Position numbers and translations under genes: made by a program. This document shows, piece after piece, positions 38,784 to 50,853 of a stretch of DNA of 64,000 bases. Numbering within the stretch: the first letter of the stretch is position 1; every line of letters begins with the position of its first letter. The DNA is taken from the NCBI RefSeq assembly GCF_016802725.1, contig NC_052665.1, forward strand, positions 23,002,501 to 23,066,500. Direction: 5' to 3'. This stretch comes from Solenopsis invicta. Lineage: Eukaryota; Arthropoda; Insecta; Hymenoptera; Formicidae. Below the pieces are notes generated by a model. The model did no database searches. It saw nothing but the letters and a program-made list of their open reading frames with translations, and was not told where the DNA came from.

Positions 38784-40468
38784 CGTGACGTCCTGTTTGG
38801 TCGTTTGTCACAGGGATCGTAAGATCCGGCCGAGGAGGGCACGCTGTACGTCCTCTCGGCTCGGAGATGGACGTGTCGGCGTGTGCGCTTATAATTTTGT
38901 GCTTTGGCATGTGTGTTTGTCCGTTAGCTTTAGCGACGTTTTGCGGATCGGCGGCTAGCGATTATTAATTTTATACCGACGATATCTTACCCGACCAGCA
39001 GACTGCAAGACGGAGGACGTACCGCCATCCGGAAGTTAATGGATTGTGCGCAGGATTGCAGTAGCGTGCATTGTAGGTGATCTCAATTCATTTAGTTAAT
39101 TTTTCATCGTTGCTCCCGTACGCAACAGTAAGGCCGCTGCATATTACAGGACGCAAAAAGGGAAAGTCGGAAAGGGGATGTCGATATACGGACCAACGCG
39201 TAGAAGACTCTGACCCTGGAGCCGCAAAAAGATGTTCCTGCTTTGGGTCCCAAGCACGGAGGCTGCGGACGACGAAGAGTCCGTCAGGCTAACCGTCCGA
39301 CGTCGGGAAAATTCGCGAGCTGCCCGATCTGCTTCGAATTGCGCACCAAAGCGCGACAGCCTAATTAAGAGGATCGCGAGGACCGCGTGGTTAGCCAATC
39401 GCGAGGCGCGACAAACCCCCGTGCGTGGGGCGAGAGATTCTGCGGGCGAAAGATTCGTCTGCGAAAGATTTTTGCGTTATTGATCACTTCGCTGTAGATC
39501 GGTGTGTGAGTCTGACGTGAGCCGAGAGGACGATTGCAAAAGGCGATCTTAGCAACCTTGTGAGAACGATCTTAGAGACAAGCCAGCGTTGTGGTGAGAC
39601 AAACCATCCTGTAAAGCCACCGATTTTGCCGATCGGATGGGTCGCGCGCGGTAATTGTAATTCGAGTCCGCATTGGAGATGAGCGGATTTTCCGGCAAAA
39701 ATAGAACATGCTCGTGTTTGAGTATTGCTCGCGGTGCTGTGCCGGCGGCGCGGCCGCCCCATCCGATCACGTTGCGTATTAATTTTTTTGCTCCGTTTAA
39801 TTAGAACGTCGCCGACATCACAGTTAAGTCGCGTTAATTTTCTATAGTACTCTTGTACGTTCTTATAGTTGGTCACGTCTAATATTGTCTCTGTTTGGCG
39901 ATCGTGTAGTTCCAATCGCGAGTTTTTGGTCGAATCGTTATGTAATCTTGCATAGAATGAGTGTGCGGGTGTTAAATAGTATCGTATGTGAACGGCATAT
40001 CTTGTCCGTCGTTTATTAGAATTTAACTCTGTCTCTCTCTTTGAATGAGCTCGTACCAACGGCCGCGCTCTCATATCGAAAGAGCATTTGTTCCGAAAAA
40101 TGTTGCGTAGCGTTCGAGATCTCATGAAATATACTTATTAATTTTATGATAACGTGAAGTGTCTTCTCTTAGCGTTCTCGCTCTCTTCTATCTCTCCGCC
40201 CGCAATGAACCACCCCCTCTGTCAATTCCGTGCCAGTTAAGAGAACCCGTTATTGCTCGTGACAAAGTAAAGTATTTTCGCGTTTGATTTTAAAGAAATT
40301 TGGAAATCGGTAACATTTTTTGTGTAAGAGTGGCACGCTCGCTCGTCCCTAGCGCCTAATCATATCGACAAATTTCACGCATTTAATACCAACTATATTT
40401 CCAGACAATTTCTCCGTTCAATTACGGGATAATCAAGGTAGTTGCACTACGCTTTGAGTGCGGTCGCA
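38784..40468 (+). mobile_element. GC-rich repeat, probable solo LTR, copy 2 (inverted to copy 1)
   Basis: It starts ACGTGACGTCCTGTTTGG (the first four bases seen in copy 1 are not recognisable) and ends GAGTGCGGTCGCA, followed by ATATATATG. It is colinear with 30432-32183 in reverse, with many substitutions and small indels. It is flanked by A/T-rich simple sequence as copy 1 is. No shared reading frame. Confidence 0.6.
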
Positions 40469-40488
40469 ATATATATGATAATTATATA

Positions 40489-41244
40489 CAGGATGCCCCA
40501 TTTTAATCGATTACCCCAAATATTTCTGTTCCCTTGCATTTTACAAGAAAATGTTTCAGACAAAAGTTGTATGGTTTCGAGGGGGACATAAGAAGGTACT
40601 ATTGGTTTGACTTTGGATAACGTCGTCAAGCTGAGGTCAAGATGTAAGTTGTGAGGCTTGAAAGTTGCACTGTAATTTTCAACCGTCATAAGTCGGAAAA
40701 TACTTAACAAAAATAAACTTATTTATGATGTTTTGAAAAGTTTTCGAAATCGACTACAAAAAAATGTAATAAAAAAATATAGAAATTAGGGAAGTACCGA
40801 TACCCTTTAATTAGGAAACTATTGATACTCTAACATTATATCTTTTATTGCATTTTCTTGTAGTCAATTTCAAAAATTTTCCAAAACACTATAAATAAGT
40901 TTATTTTTGTTAAGTACATTTCGAGTTATGACGCTTGAAAGTTACAGAACACTATAGCTTTTAAGCCTCACAATTCGAAAAGTACTCAACAAAAATAAAC
41001 TTTCTTGTAAAGTTTTGGAAAGTTCTTGACACCAGCTATTAGATTTTTGAATAAAAAATAGTATGTTCCGTTAAAAAAAATTTAGGATGACCGTGACCTG
41101 AGCTTAACGACGCTATCCAAAGTCAAACCAATAATACCTTTTTATGTCTCCCTCAAAATCATACAACTTTTGTCTGAAACATTTTCTTGTAAAATGCAAG
41201 GGAACAGAAATATTTGGCGTGATCAATTAAAATAAGTCACCCTC
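40489..41244. mobile_element. Foldback derived from the DD41D transposon family, 756 bp
   Basis: TA-flanked, with left end CAGGATGCCCCATTTTAATC and a right end reading, reversed, AGAGGGTGACTTATTTTAAT. Arms contain, in the same order as the 300-bp TIR of the element at 56997: GTTTCAGACAAAAGTTGTA (there GTTCAGACGAAAGTTGTA), GGTTTGACTTTGGATAACGT (there AGTTTGACCTTGGATGGCGT), and TTGACACCAGCTATTAGATT. This makes it a non-autonomous relative. No transposase. Confidence 0.75.
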
Positions 41245-42501
41245 TATAGAGAAAAGACAACGGACGTGGAAAATATTTGGAGTAGTAAAATATCATTAGT
41301 AAAATATTTCGCATAATTCGTTGAATTTTAAGAGCAATTGTTATAATTATTTCGTTACAATTCATTTAGACATTGTAGGACGGTTACTGGTCATTGGCAT
41401 TTGCATAATGTTATAAAACCTGAATTTCAGTTTAGCTGTCAGCCGAAATTTTTTTATATGTACATATACTTTGTACGTAATTTTGAGAAATATATTGCAT
41501 ATTAATTTTTTAACTGTATTCTAACTTGAAAATCTTAAATGTGGATTTTAAATAATGTTATTGAATTTAATGTATGTCGTAATGTGTACAAATTCGACAA
41601 ATAGTCATGCTATGTACCATATGGATTGTAGTTGTAGAATATGATCGTCTGTCATCTGAGAGTCTTTCTTGCAATATTATAATAACCTCATTGTAGATGT
41701 ACAATGTTTATTAGAAGCAAAAGAATTATTTTTAAAAAGTTTTAACTTTTATTTAAAAAATTTTGTAAGTCAAAAAAATTATTGAAAAAATATTTTAATA
41801 CATTTCTATATTTTATAAAATGTTTGTAAAACATTGATTGCACTTATTTGTGTGTAAAATCTACGAAAAATAATTAAATTATGTTTTTTTTTATAAATAA
41901 AAGTGCCTTTTATAACAGTAGTTGTTAGTATTTCACGCCTTTCTATTCCACAAACGCACCCTTTTTTCTTCTTCAGTAAATTGTAAATTACATTTGTTCT
42001 ACCCGATGATCTTCTACGTATAGAGTGATTGGTAGAATCTATGGCTAATAAACTGGCGTTGTTTAGAATTAGGTCGCGTTAATATTTATTAAGTTATTAA
42101 AAACAAAATGGTATTCCATAACACCCTCCTTTTTTCTAATATTATATGTAAATATATACTATTAAATATAATAGTATATAATTACATATATTTATGTAAA
42201 TTATTTTTTCCGGGTCTTAATGAATACATCAATTTTAGGTATAAAAACTGTCTCTTTGGGTGAACACCGTCATCTAATTTAAAAGTAAACATAACCTGCA
42301 ATGAAAACACTTAAATTAAACGTATAGAGTATAGACTGAATTTTGAGAACAAACTATTAAAATTGGACATTAAAACTTTTTGAGTGTAAACGTTCAAGTT
42401 TAGAGTTTTTTTTCGTAAGAGATATTTTCCATTTACGGCTTTTAGACTAACATAATTTGTTGCCAATATTTGTAATTGCAGAAAATGTTATAGGAAATAT
42501 A

Positions 42502-43399
42502 GAGGAGAAGAGGGTAATATGGCACCCATTTTCATTGTATTGAATAACTTTGTTTATAATTAATATTTTCTATTGAAACTTGAACGATTATATTTGTCAG
42601 AGTGTTGTTTGACAGATTCTAGATTCAAAATAATGAAATACTTATTATTTAGGACGTGATTATAAAAATCTAATGCACTGCATAATCGGTGGAAGAAAAA
42701 AAGTTGTAATATGGCTATCCATAAAAATAATTAAAAAAAATTAGTTTAATTTGAAAGAAATACAGTACCTTGTTGCAAAATTATACATTTTTAATTTACC
42801 ATTGTTTAGAATTTTTCTGATTTAGAATTTTTCTGCGTTCAGAAGCTTTAGAAATACCATTAGAAAGAAATTTTATTTAAAATATCATTTTATCTTTGTT
42901 TAACATTAAACAACAAACATAAAATGATGTTTTCAATATTTTCAAACACCGCTCTTTAGAATGACAATCGATTTATCGAAGAAATATTTTGATATAAAAA
43001 TTACGCTTAAAAAACCATATTAACAAAATTCCATGTTATTGTCTTAACTTTGTATAATTCAAAATGTATACGGCCAAATAAAAAGGTAAATAACAAAAAA
43101 AACACTCGACTGTATGTCCTTTTGTACGATAATAGTTTAAGAAGTTTAAGAATAATGAGGAAGTATGAATAATTAAAAGTTAAAAGTGTACCTTGAAAAA
43201 GTTTAGAAGTGCTCAAAAGTAAAAATGCCTTATAACAATTATCAGTCATCACGTATTGGCATATTAACATCACTAAAAAATGGCGGGCTACTAAACGAAT
43301 AACTCTATAAGCAATTGTTAGAATACGTCACCTAATAACGAAATAATAGGGGTAGCCATATTGTCGACAGTAGTATCGACGTAGTATCCTTTTCTCCTC
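42502..43399. mobile_element. TA-flanked element B with GAGGAGA ends, 898 bp
   Basis: Left GAGGAGAAGAGGGTAATATG; right, reversed, GAGGAGAAAAGGATACTACG, with AATATGGCTACCCC slightly further in. TA on both sides. No transposase. Length and ends match elements A (18113) and C (44888). Confidence 0.75.
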
Positions 43400-43619
43400 T
43401 ATTATACAAACTTTTCGCATATGCACATATATCACATACAGAGTGTTCTTGATTTGAATAATGTAATTTTTAAAAAGCACCCTAGCGTCTTAGAATCATA
43501 TTAAAATTTTGTTACAAATATAAAATTATAAAATTGAATTGTATGTTGGTTCGAAAAGTTTCTTTGGTGAAACTTTTGTTACCAAGCATTTTCAAAAAAA
43601 TATCTCTACGTAACAAATC

Positions 43620-44330
43620 ACGATAGATTTATGCTTAAATCTCCTACAGCACCGCATCTTCTTCTTTGTGAAGTTCAAGATTTGCCAAATGAATTCGTCC
43701 ATTATTTAGTCCGTCTTTATCCCGAGGTCAACAGCTTCTCAAATCATCGTTACTCAATCTATAAAGTATGGTACCCAGCTTTGGCAATTAAGTCACTGTG
43801 TCCTTTTCCCGTGAGACACGGTGAACGAGGAAGAGGATTTACTGCTGTTTAACCCCCGGAAACTTCTTCGATAAATAAGCCGTACAAGCGCGTCGGCATT
43901 CGCTCTCACAGGAGGGCGACGGAACAGTTTCGTTGTCCCAACAGAGATCTGATTGCCCGTTAGTGGACTTAAGTTAGCGCCAGTTCTGTCTTTCACGGCT
44001 CCTCGACGAGTAAAAGAGATTCGAAATGTGATATAGAGAGGCGATTATAGGAAGAGAAAGAGAATAAAATCTTTGCTCGTTGTTGGAAGAACGAAATTTC
44101 GTTTCGAGAAGGGACTATTGCAAACTCTCCTGATTAGCAGCCTTTCTGGGTCCTCGAGAGAACGGACAAATGTCGTCTAATTTACCAGCCAATTCAATCT
44201 CTCTTCTTCGGTCATTTACTTTTCTGCTATTGTGCCCTTTCTTTTCGCCCCTCCTGTTTCGTCTCGCCACTAGTCGCTAATATATATCGCACTTTCCTCG
44301 TGTGATACTCGTATATTAATTTTTACGTTC
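43620..44330. other. Composition-balanced stretch without a coherent frame
   Basis: This is less AT-rich than the flanks and not obviously repetitive. The plus frame from 43631 (APHLLLCEVQDLPNEFVHY) is short and ends at 43852. It may be unique host sequence (UTR or intron) trapped between repeats. Confidence 0.25.
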
Positions 44331-44887
44331 ATTAATCTGTTACAATCTTTGAACGCTTTTTTTTAAGGATTTGCGTTAAATAAAAAAAATTATTACATCT
44401 TGATAAAAATATATACATTTCAAAAATTTTAATTTTCTTAACAATAATATCATCAATCTTTAGGTAAAGTATATTATTTTCCATTATACGCCGAGTGCTT
44501 TTCTTATTTGAAATAATTCCGAAATTATTGGAAATATAAACAATTTTTACAATAAACTATTGCCAGCAATAATTTTTTGTTGGTGGAGACGCTTTAGAGA
44601 TTTTGAAGTCATTTTCCGCCTTTTTTTAATGGCTCTTTATTTTTCTTTAATGCAGTAGCAATTAATAAATATTCAGATAACGTGTTGTTTACAGTATAAG
44701 ATCTATTCATTAAATACGTAGAAAAAATGATCAATCAACAATCATTCTCATATATGTACATATAAGCAAGAGTATAAAATAACAGTTAAAACGAGAATTT
44801 CGAGCCTAGCTAAACGTAAATGCTTAAAATAATTCAAAACTAGTCTCTAAATCTTAATATTGAACAAATATTTTTTTTAACAATATA

Positions 44888-45712
44888 GGAGAAAGAGAGG
44901 TAAGATGGTAAAGTGGGTAAGATAACGAATTGTTAATTTTTACAAATTAATAACAAATGACGAATCGCTGCTTAATTCATTAGATATTAGATGATAATAA
45001 GTAATTTATGGTAGTTTGATTTCAATCTGTTCACAAAAGTGGATAATATAAATAAGAAATGTGTTTTGGAAAAACCTATATGTATGTAACTTCTTGATGT
45101 GTGTTCATAAATGACGTAATTATAATAAATATTTTTATTTTCTCTATAGGACCACAACATTGTATTGCTAAAAACGTATTTAATAACGTATTCATATCTT
45201 TTAAATTTATAATGTAACATTTACAATATAAATATTTAATAAATAAATAAACACGGCGATTACGAGTAGGATTATGAACGTGGTACATGGGTACGGTAAT
45301 GTAATTGTGCATCAGTTTTTTTATTATTTTGACAGTATTCTAACTGTATATAACGCAATTTTAATCGTAATGTATTGTAATGTATACCACAATTTTAATT
45401 ATTTAATTTTGCATTTTACATAAATATTTTTTGTTTTGTTTACATTTTTCTTTAACTACAATGTAATATAAAAATAGTATAATATTATTATATTGTAATA
45501 AATCTTTTTTATTTATAAGAGATCATTTTTTAACTTTATTATTTTTTATCTTACACATTATTAAAAGTCATCTTACACATATGGAAGTAAAATGACAAGT
45601 CTCAAAAAAATGTGAATTTTAAACAATTCTAGTTTATTTAACAGCTTCTAATTTTGAATAATTATAATATTTTTATCACAGAAATTAGGAAAAATCGACA
45701 AACCTCAAGATT

Positions 45713-45766
<54 letters not shown>
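44888..45766. mobile_element. TA-flanked element C, 879 bp, right TIR turned into (TC)n
   Basis: Left: TA then GGAGAAAGAGAGGTAAGATG. Right, reversed: TA then GGAGAGAGAGAG continuing as a dinucleotide array, then AATGACAATC. The AGAGAG within the terminus appears to have seeded the microsatellite at 45716-45765. GTAAGAT words recur inside both ends. Confidence 0.65.
45716..45766. repeat. (TC)n microsatellite
   Basis: About 50 bp of uninterrupted CT/TC dinucleotide. Confidence 0.97.
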
Positions 45767-45768
<2 letters not shown>

Positions 45769-46945
45769 CGTAGTACAATGTGAAATAATGGATGTTCCAT
45801 TATAATGGAATTTTATACTTTACAGACGTTTCAGCCACCTTAAGCCATTTTCAATGGTGCTCGTAATTGTGTATTAATATGTGTGTTTTCATAAATGAAT
45901 ACTAAACTTTTCTTTCTGAATTGCGTTAAGTGACTTTTTTTAATGGTGGGTGTGCAATAATCTAAATGACATGCTGATACTTTTTTTTTGTTATTTAAGG
46001 AAAACATTCTACTTTTATAAAACATAAGTGAAATTGTATGCAAATTGTTTCTTTTAATATAAAAAATAATAAACAATAAACTAAAAACACGATGATGAGC
46101 AACTGTCATACCTTGTAAGGGTGGAATCATTTATTTAAAATTAGAGTAACATACAGGATTTGCTTGTATTGTCGAGAAGCACCCCTATGAAGTTAGCCTT
46201 ATAAGTAGAAATTCTTTAAATGTACAAACTTAATTAAAAATTTACTATAAAGGGAAAAAAGATGCGTTTGTGGAATAGCAGATGAATCGTGAAATATTAA
46301 TAACCAGTGTCAAAAAAGGCACTCTTATTTATTACAAAAAAATTTCAATTAATGACCTTTTGTAGATTTTTCATATAAATTAGTGCTATGAAAAAAGGAT
46401 TTCAGAACATTTTATAAAATATATTTAGAAAAAATTTATTTTCAATAATTTTTATGGTTTAAAAAATTTTTTAAATAAAACTTACCTTTTTAAAATAATT
46501 TTTTTGCTTCTAATAAGCATTTTACAACGTCTACAATGAGATTGTAAAGTCACAAGAGAGGTGCATATAGTGGACGATCATATTCCACAACTGCAGCTAA
46601 CATATAATATGATTCTATTTGTTAAATTTATACACATAATATTACAGTACACATTAAATTCAATCATATTATTTAAAATTCATATTCAAGGACTTCAAAT
46701 TAGATTAAAGTTAAAAAATTAATATGTAACATACTTCTCAAAGTACGAAAAGAGCATACACCTATAAAAATTTCTACTGCAAAACTAAAATCTATCTGCA
46801 AAACTAAAATTCATTTTTTATAAATAATAAGATTCAATAAAGAACAACTCGATGGTTGATTATACTCGTAAGTACACTTTTTAATTTAAAAAAGGGGACA
46901 ATCAAGAGCGGAGCGCGTGTAGCTACAACATTCGTACAACACTTT

Positions 46946-47198
46946 TGTTGCGGCCGCTATATACGGATCACAAGGGAAGGAAATATCTCAACCGATATAC
47001 GATTATAAACGGACAACTTTATTCTTTTTGAAACAAACAGATTACAATGGTGTCGGGAATCTCTATAATCACACGCGCTTTTCAGACTCGTACGTTCATC
47101 TTGTTGCGGGACGCATACTACATAGTTCTGACTGTCTCCCGAGGAGACGGGGAAATGCGCGTGCATAGAGCTACCAAGATTTAGGCGCGTACTCAACA
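46946..47198 (-). mobile_element. Solo LTR, 253 bp, with perfect 5-bp target duplication
   Basis: The plus strand starts TGTTGCGGCCGC and ends TACTCAACA, so termini are TGTTG...CAACA. It is flanked on both sides by ACTTT (46941-46945 and 47199-47203), a perfect 5-bp target duplication. On the minus strand it contains an AATAAA signal (AGAATAAAGTTG), which suggests minus orientation. A 5-bp duplication fits copia, BEL/Pao or some gypsy elements. Confidence 0.85.
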
Positions 47199-47617
47199 AC
47201 TTTAATTATCACTCCAAAAGAAGGTGTAGACCTGAAAGCAACGCGCGGCCGCTGCCAACTTAATGTTTTAAACATTCTTCTTTACTGCTACTAGTTACAA
47301 TTAACATGAGAGCGCAAAAGTCTAATGAAGATAAGAAATTTCATTCTAACACTGTTGCTACTTGAGTGTACTCGTGATGTCGGCGCCGGTATGTTTTACC
47401 AATTTTCGTAAAAAAGTCAAGATCTACACGTTTAAAATTTTTCAAAACATAGAGATTTCATATAATAATCGGCACACTGGTCATCTGATTTTACATACAT
47501 TGTATAGATTTCGTTGTTTTGCTATTTCACTATTTCTCGCAAATAAATTGATACCGGCGTACATCGAACTACGATGGAACTCAAGGTTCCTTGATAATCA
47601 TATTGCGCTTTAATTAC

Positions 47618-47710
47618 ACAAGTCTACAAAATTTAGGAGGAGGGGAGGGGGGTCTTGTGTTTTGAACTTTAAAAGATGTTTTTATAGGATTTTGATGCGC
47701 TGATTTTGAT
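47618..47710 (+). repeat. Solo terminus of the 12.1-kb palindrome family
   Basis: AGTCTACAAAATTTAGGAGG, a G-rich tract, GGTCTTGTGTTTTGAAC and AGGATTTTGATGCGCTGA repeat the first 90 bp of the palindrome at 12145. Confidence 0.8.
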
Positions 47711-47854
47711 GCCCTAATTTCGCTACCATGGCAGAGGGGAACGCGATTGTGGTTCCTCGAAACGCGTTACGGGTTCACTGTTTACACGCTATAATTATGT
47801 ACAAATAGGCGGAATCCCCGATTCACGATCTAGGTATTAGCCACTATTCATTCT

Positions 47855-48035
47855 AAGTTCTTGCAAATTAAAACAAAAATTATTCTAAATTTATGTGAAT
47901 TGAAAATGAAGCAGCAAAATTATTCTAAGTTCTTGTGAGTTGAAAATAAAGATTATTGTAAGTCTTTGCGAAATAAAACCAAAATTAGGAATAGAAATTA
48001 TCCTAAGTTCTTTGAGAAATTGCTAACGAAATGAC
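47855..48035. repeat. Degenerate minisatellite, about 45-bp unit
   Basis: The word ATTATTCTAAGTTCTTG and variants recur about five times, each followed by a TGAAAATAAA-like tail. Confidence 0.65.
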
Positions 48036-48526
48036 TCCAATTACTCACGATGTGTACGGAAGTGATCGAGAATCAAAAATTTTGCTTTTCCCAATTTTCA
48101 AGGGCCTTATATACAACTAGTTTTGTGATGTTGCAGCGTACAGAGGGAATGCGAAATCTAAGGCAGATACATCGTATTGATCCAATATCACGCATAAGCA
48201 TCGTGTACGATTGATGGAACTATTGATAATAACACATTAATCATTCGTTTGTCACTTAATTTCTAAATTAATAGAGCTAGGTCAACGAATTATTAATAAG
48301 GGTAAATTTTAAGTGCGCTTATACTTATTCTTTACTCGGTTGGTGCCTGTGCAGCGCAGTTTGTCTCTAATCGCTGTTTGAGACGTAATAGTTTTTATGA
48401 ATAGGCACCAGCACTTGAACGAATTCCGAAGACGTATCTGCATGTAAATACTTGTATCGCACTATTTATAATGATACACAAAGCATTACTTCTATTTAAC
48501 GCAGCATAATAATTTCAAAATAATAA

Positions 48527-48799
48527 TGTTAGGAAGGCAATTTGTACTAGGAATATTATCTTAAATGGCGTTTCTAATTCTCGACCGTTTGTTTCCGACA
48601 GTTCGGTTTCCCACCAATGTTTCTATGTTATGTTACGTGATTCCACGGCGAGGTTACTCTCTCAGCGAACGCGTATGCTTCTTTTCTGTTCTGTGTACGT
48701 TTCTTATTAGAAGTAAATATTTGTTAAAATCAAAAGGTCTAATCCTTTTTCACTCTATCGGAATTCTAGGATTCTAAATCCACAGTATCAATGTAAACA
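48527..48799 (+). mobile_element. Probable 5' LTR of a copia-type retrotransposon
   Basis: A 273-bp stretch starting TGTTAGGAAGGC and ending GTAAACA lies immediately upstream of a copia-type primer site and gag remnant. The boundaries are inferred from the TG...CA rule and the primer site; no second LTR is seen in the window. Confidence 0.5.
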
Positions 48800-48820
48800 G
48801 ATTATGGACCTAGGACCCGC
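48800..48820 (+). promoter_or_regulatory. Half-tRNA primer-binding site (initiator tRNA-Met type)
   Basis: ATTATGGACCTAGGACCC resembles the complement of the anticodon stem-loop of initiator tRNA-Met used by Drosophila copia (TTATGGGCCCAG core) with a few substitutions. It sits one base after the inferred LTR end. Confidence 0.5.
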
Positions 48821-48884
48821 ATAAAACAACGATGGCAACTTCAAAATATCGTTAATAGCTTGTTGTAACACATCAAAATAGAGG

Positions 48885-49925
48885 ATGACAAACACCGCGT
48901 GCCATTATTTGATGGTATACAGTACAGTAACTGCAAGTTCCGTATGGAAATGTTACTGGAGAAACTCAGACTGAATAAACACACACTCACAAATTCTGGA
49001 CAGTGCCAAAGCAATCAATCAAGACATCAATTGAGAAAACTATTACACAGAAAACCGTACGTTGTCTAACCTGAAGAAAAGGGATGTGAAATGTAAGTCG
49101 CAAATTATTCAAATAATTGCCGATTTACACTTAAAGTACACGAAAGATAAACGAACAGCGTTTGATATTCGGACGGAATTAAAAACAGTATTTGAATGTT
49201 GCGGTATAGAAAGCCAATTATTTCTAAGGAAGAAGTTATTTTTAACAAAATGTAAGTTATCTGCCAAAACACTGTCATCTTATTTTTTAAAATTCAAAAC
49301 GCTTGTTAGAGAAATTAAGTTTATCGGCAACTATAAAGAACCAAAATGCATACGATCTATTTTTAACAGTGCCACAAGAATACGACGTAGTAATAATGGC
49401 GTTAGAAACACTATTAAAAGAAGTGTTGACGCTGAGCTTCATGAAAAACGCCTTCTGGATGAGAAAGCTAAACAAAAAGAAGATGGAAAATCTACAAAGA
49501 ATGAGACATCATATTTTACAGCTTTTACATTGTCAGCAAATGATAATCGGAAAACGTACACGCAATATAGGAAATAAACCAAAATTTAATTACAGGTGCC
49601 ATAATTGCGGAATCGTTGATCATCGTCGAGCTAAATGCAGAAAGTCAAGACAGCAAAATGGATAAAAGAAACGAAAAGGGGAAAGAGAAGCAAGTAAATG
49701 TGACGGTGGACAAATCCAGTGAGATTAAATTCTCAGCAATAACGAGAAAGAAATAAAATGAAGGATTGAGATAGGTTCTTGATTCCGGAGCATCGGAATA
49801 TTTGATGCATGATGAACGCTCTTTGATAAATGTTAAATTATTAAAACAATCTGTAAAAATTTGCGTCGCAGGTATGTCACTCTTAGCAAAAAAGGTTCAA
49901 AAACTGCCCGGTAAAACTACCCAGT
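48885..49925 (+). pseudogene. Copia gag and protease start, decayed
   Basis: The translation begins VPLFDGIQYSNCKFRMEMLL, the classic start of copia Gag. It continues through the gag core (LKYTKDKRTAFDIRTELK, LFLTVPQEYDVVIMALETLL) to a CCHC knuckle CHNCGIVDHRRAKC at about 49600, and then LDSGASEYLMHDERSL, the aspartic protease active-site region (DSG). At least two frameshifts (near 49310 and 49770) and early stops break the frame. Homology stops near 49925, so integrase and reverse transcriptase are missing. The LTR and primer site lie just upstream. Confidence 0.8.
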
Positions 49926-49940
49926 AAACCAACACATAAC

Positions 49941-50190
49941 TGTTACATAATTAAGGGAGCACATAAAAAGATGAACAATGTTATATATCATTGTTATGTT
50001 GATGAGATGTAAATATTATATAAATTCGATAGTACTCTGAAAGAGCAAAATTATATTTCTTTTTTACATAACTGAGAGAGCACATGAAAAGAACAATGTT
50101 ATATACCACTGTTTTGTGGATGAGACATAAGTATTATATAAATTGGAGAGCACTTTAAAAGAACAAAATTGTATTTCTTTGTTACGTATA
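49941..50190. repeat. Tandem duplication, about 123-bp unit, two copies
   Basis: ACATAATTAAGGGAGCACAT near 49952 recurs as ACATAACTGAGAGAGCACAT near 50075, and the rest of the unit follows in the same order. Confidence 0.8.
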
Positions 50191-50853
50191 TGTTATTGTA
50201 AAAGCCCAAACTACGGTAAATCCTAAGATTTTCCAGTAAATCCTAAGATTTACCAACTCTTAATGGTAAAAGTCCGAACAGTTCTATGATCATTGTTCAT
50301 TTCAAACTTTTACCATCATTTACTTGGTAAATCTTAGGATTTACCTTAAAGGCACGGTAAATGTTGAAAAAGACATGTCATAACGTGTTCGGCGCATCGT
50401 CTCGTACTCGTGGGCAGTCTGCAGCTCTCCGCTACCCGTACCAAAATAGGTAAAGATTTGATTAATTAGTAATATACATGATTAATAATTACTCTCATAT
50501 GATACATAAAAATATGTAAGGTTTTGACTGATAGTTAATTGAAATAAATGATTAAGAAGTACTCATTGTTTTAGTCCCAAAATTAACATTTACCAGCCGT
50601 CACTAGTAAAACCTAGCATGTACTAAATTCTAATGATAAAAACCCGAAAAAATCGTCCCTTTTTTATAAATTCTTACATTTACCAACTCATGTTGGTAAA
50701 TCCTAAGATTTACCAAGTGAATAATGGTAAAAGTTCGAAATGAACGATGATCACAGAACTGTTTGGACTTTTACCATTAAGAGTTGGTAATTCTTAGGTT
50801 TTAATGGAAAATCTTAGGATTTACCGTAGTTCGGGCTTTTACAGTAACATATA
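50187..50853. mobile_element. Foldback element full of one palindromic motif, 667 bp
   Basis: The ends TATATGTTATTGTAAAAGCC and GGCTTTTACAGTAACATATA are inverted. The motif GGTAAATC-CTAA-GATTTACC, itself palindromic, occurs in full or part about six to eight times (50213, 50233, 50325, 50690, 50795 and 50812 among others), interleaved with TGGTAAAAGTCCGAACAG and its complement. No coding. Confidence 0.85.

Larger units (their letters stand above)
41450..46760. repeat. Inverted duplication, arms about 520 bp, spacer about 4.3 kb
   Basis: 41450-41970 pairs with 46240-46760: GAATTTAATGTATGT against ACATTAAATTC words, GTAGAATATGATCGTC with GACGATCATATTCCAC, and TTCCACAAACGCA with TGCGTTTGTGGAA. 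The arms are visibly diverged. The spacer contains elements B and C, a (TC)n tract and a GC-richer stretch at 43.6-44.3 kb. Confidence 0.7.

Noticed and set aside
39484..40125. 213-codon minus-strand ORF
   Set aside because: Lies within the GC-rich repeat; the matching frame is not open in the other copy and the protein is Arg-rich low complexity.
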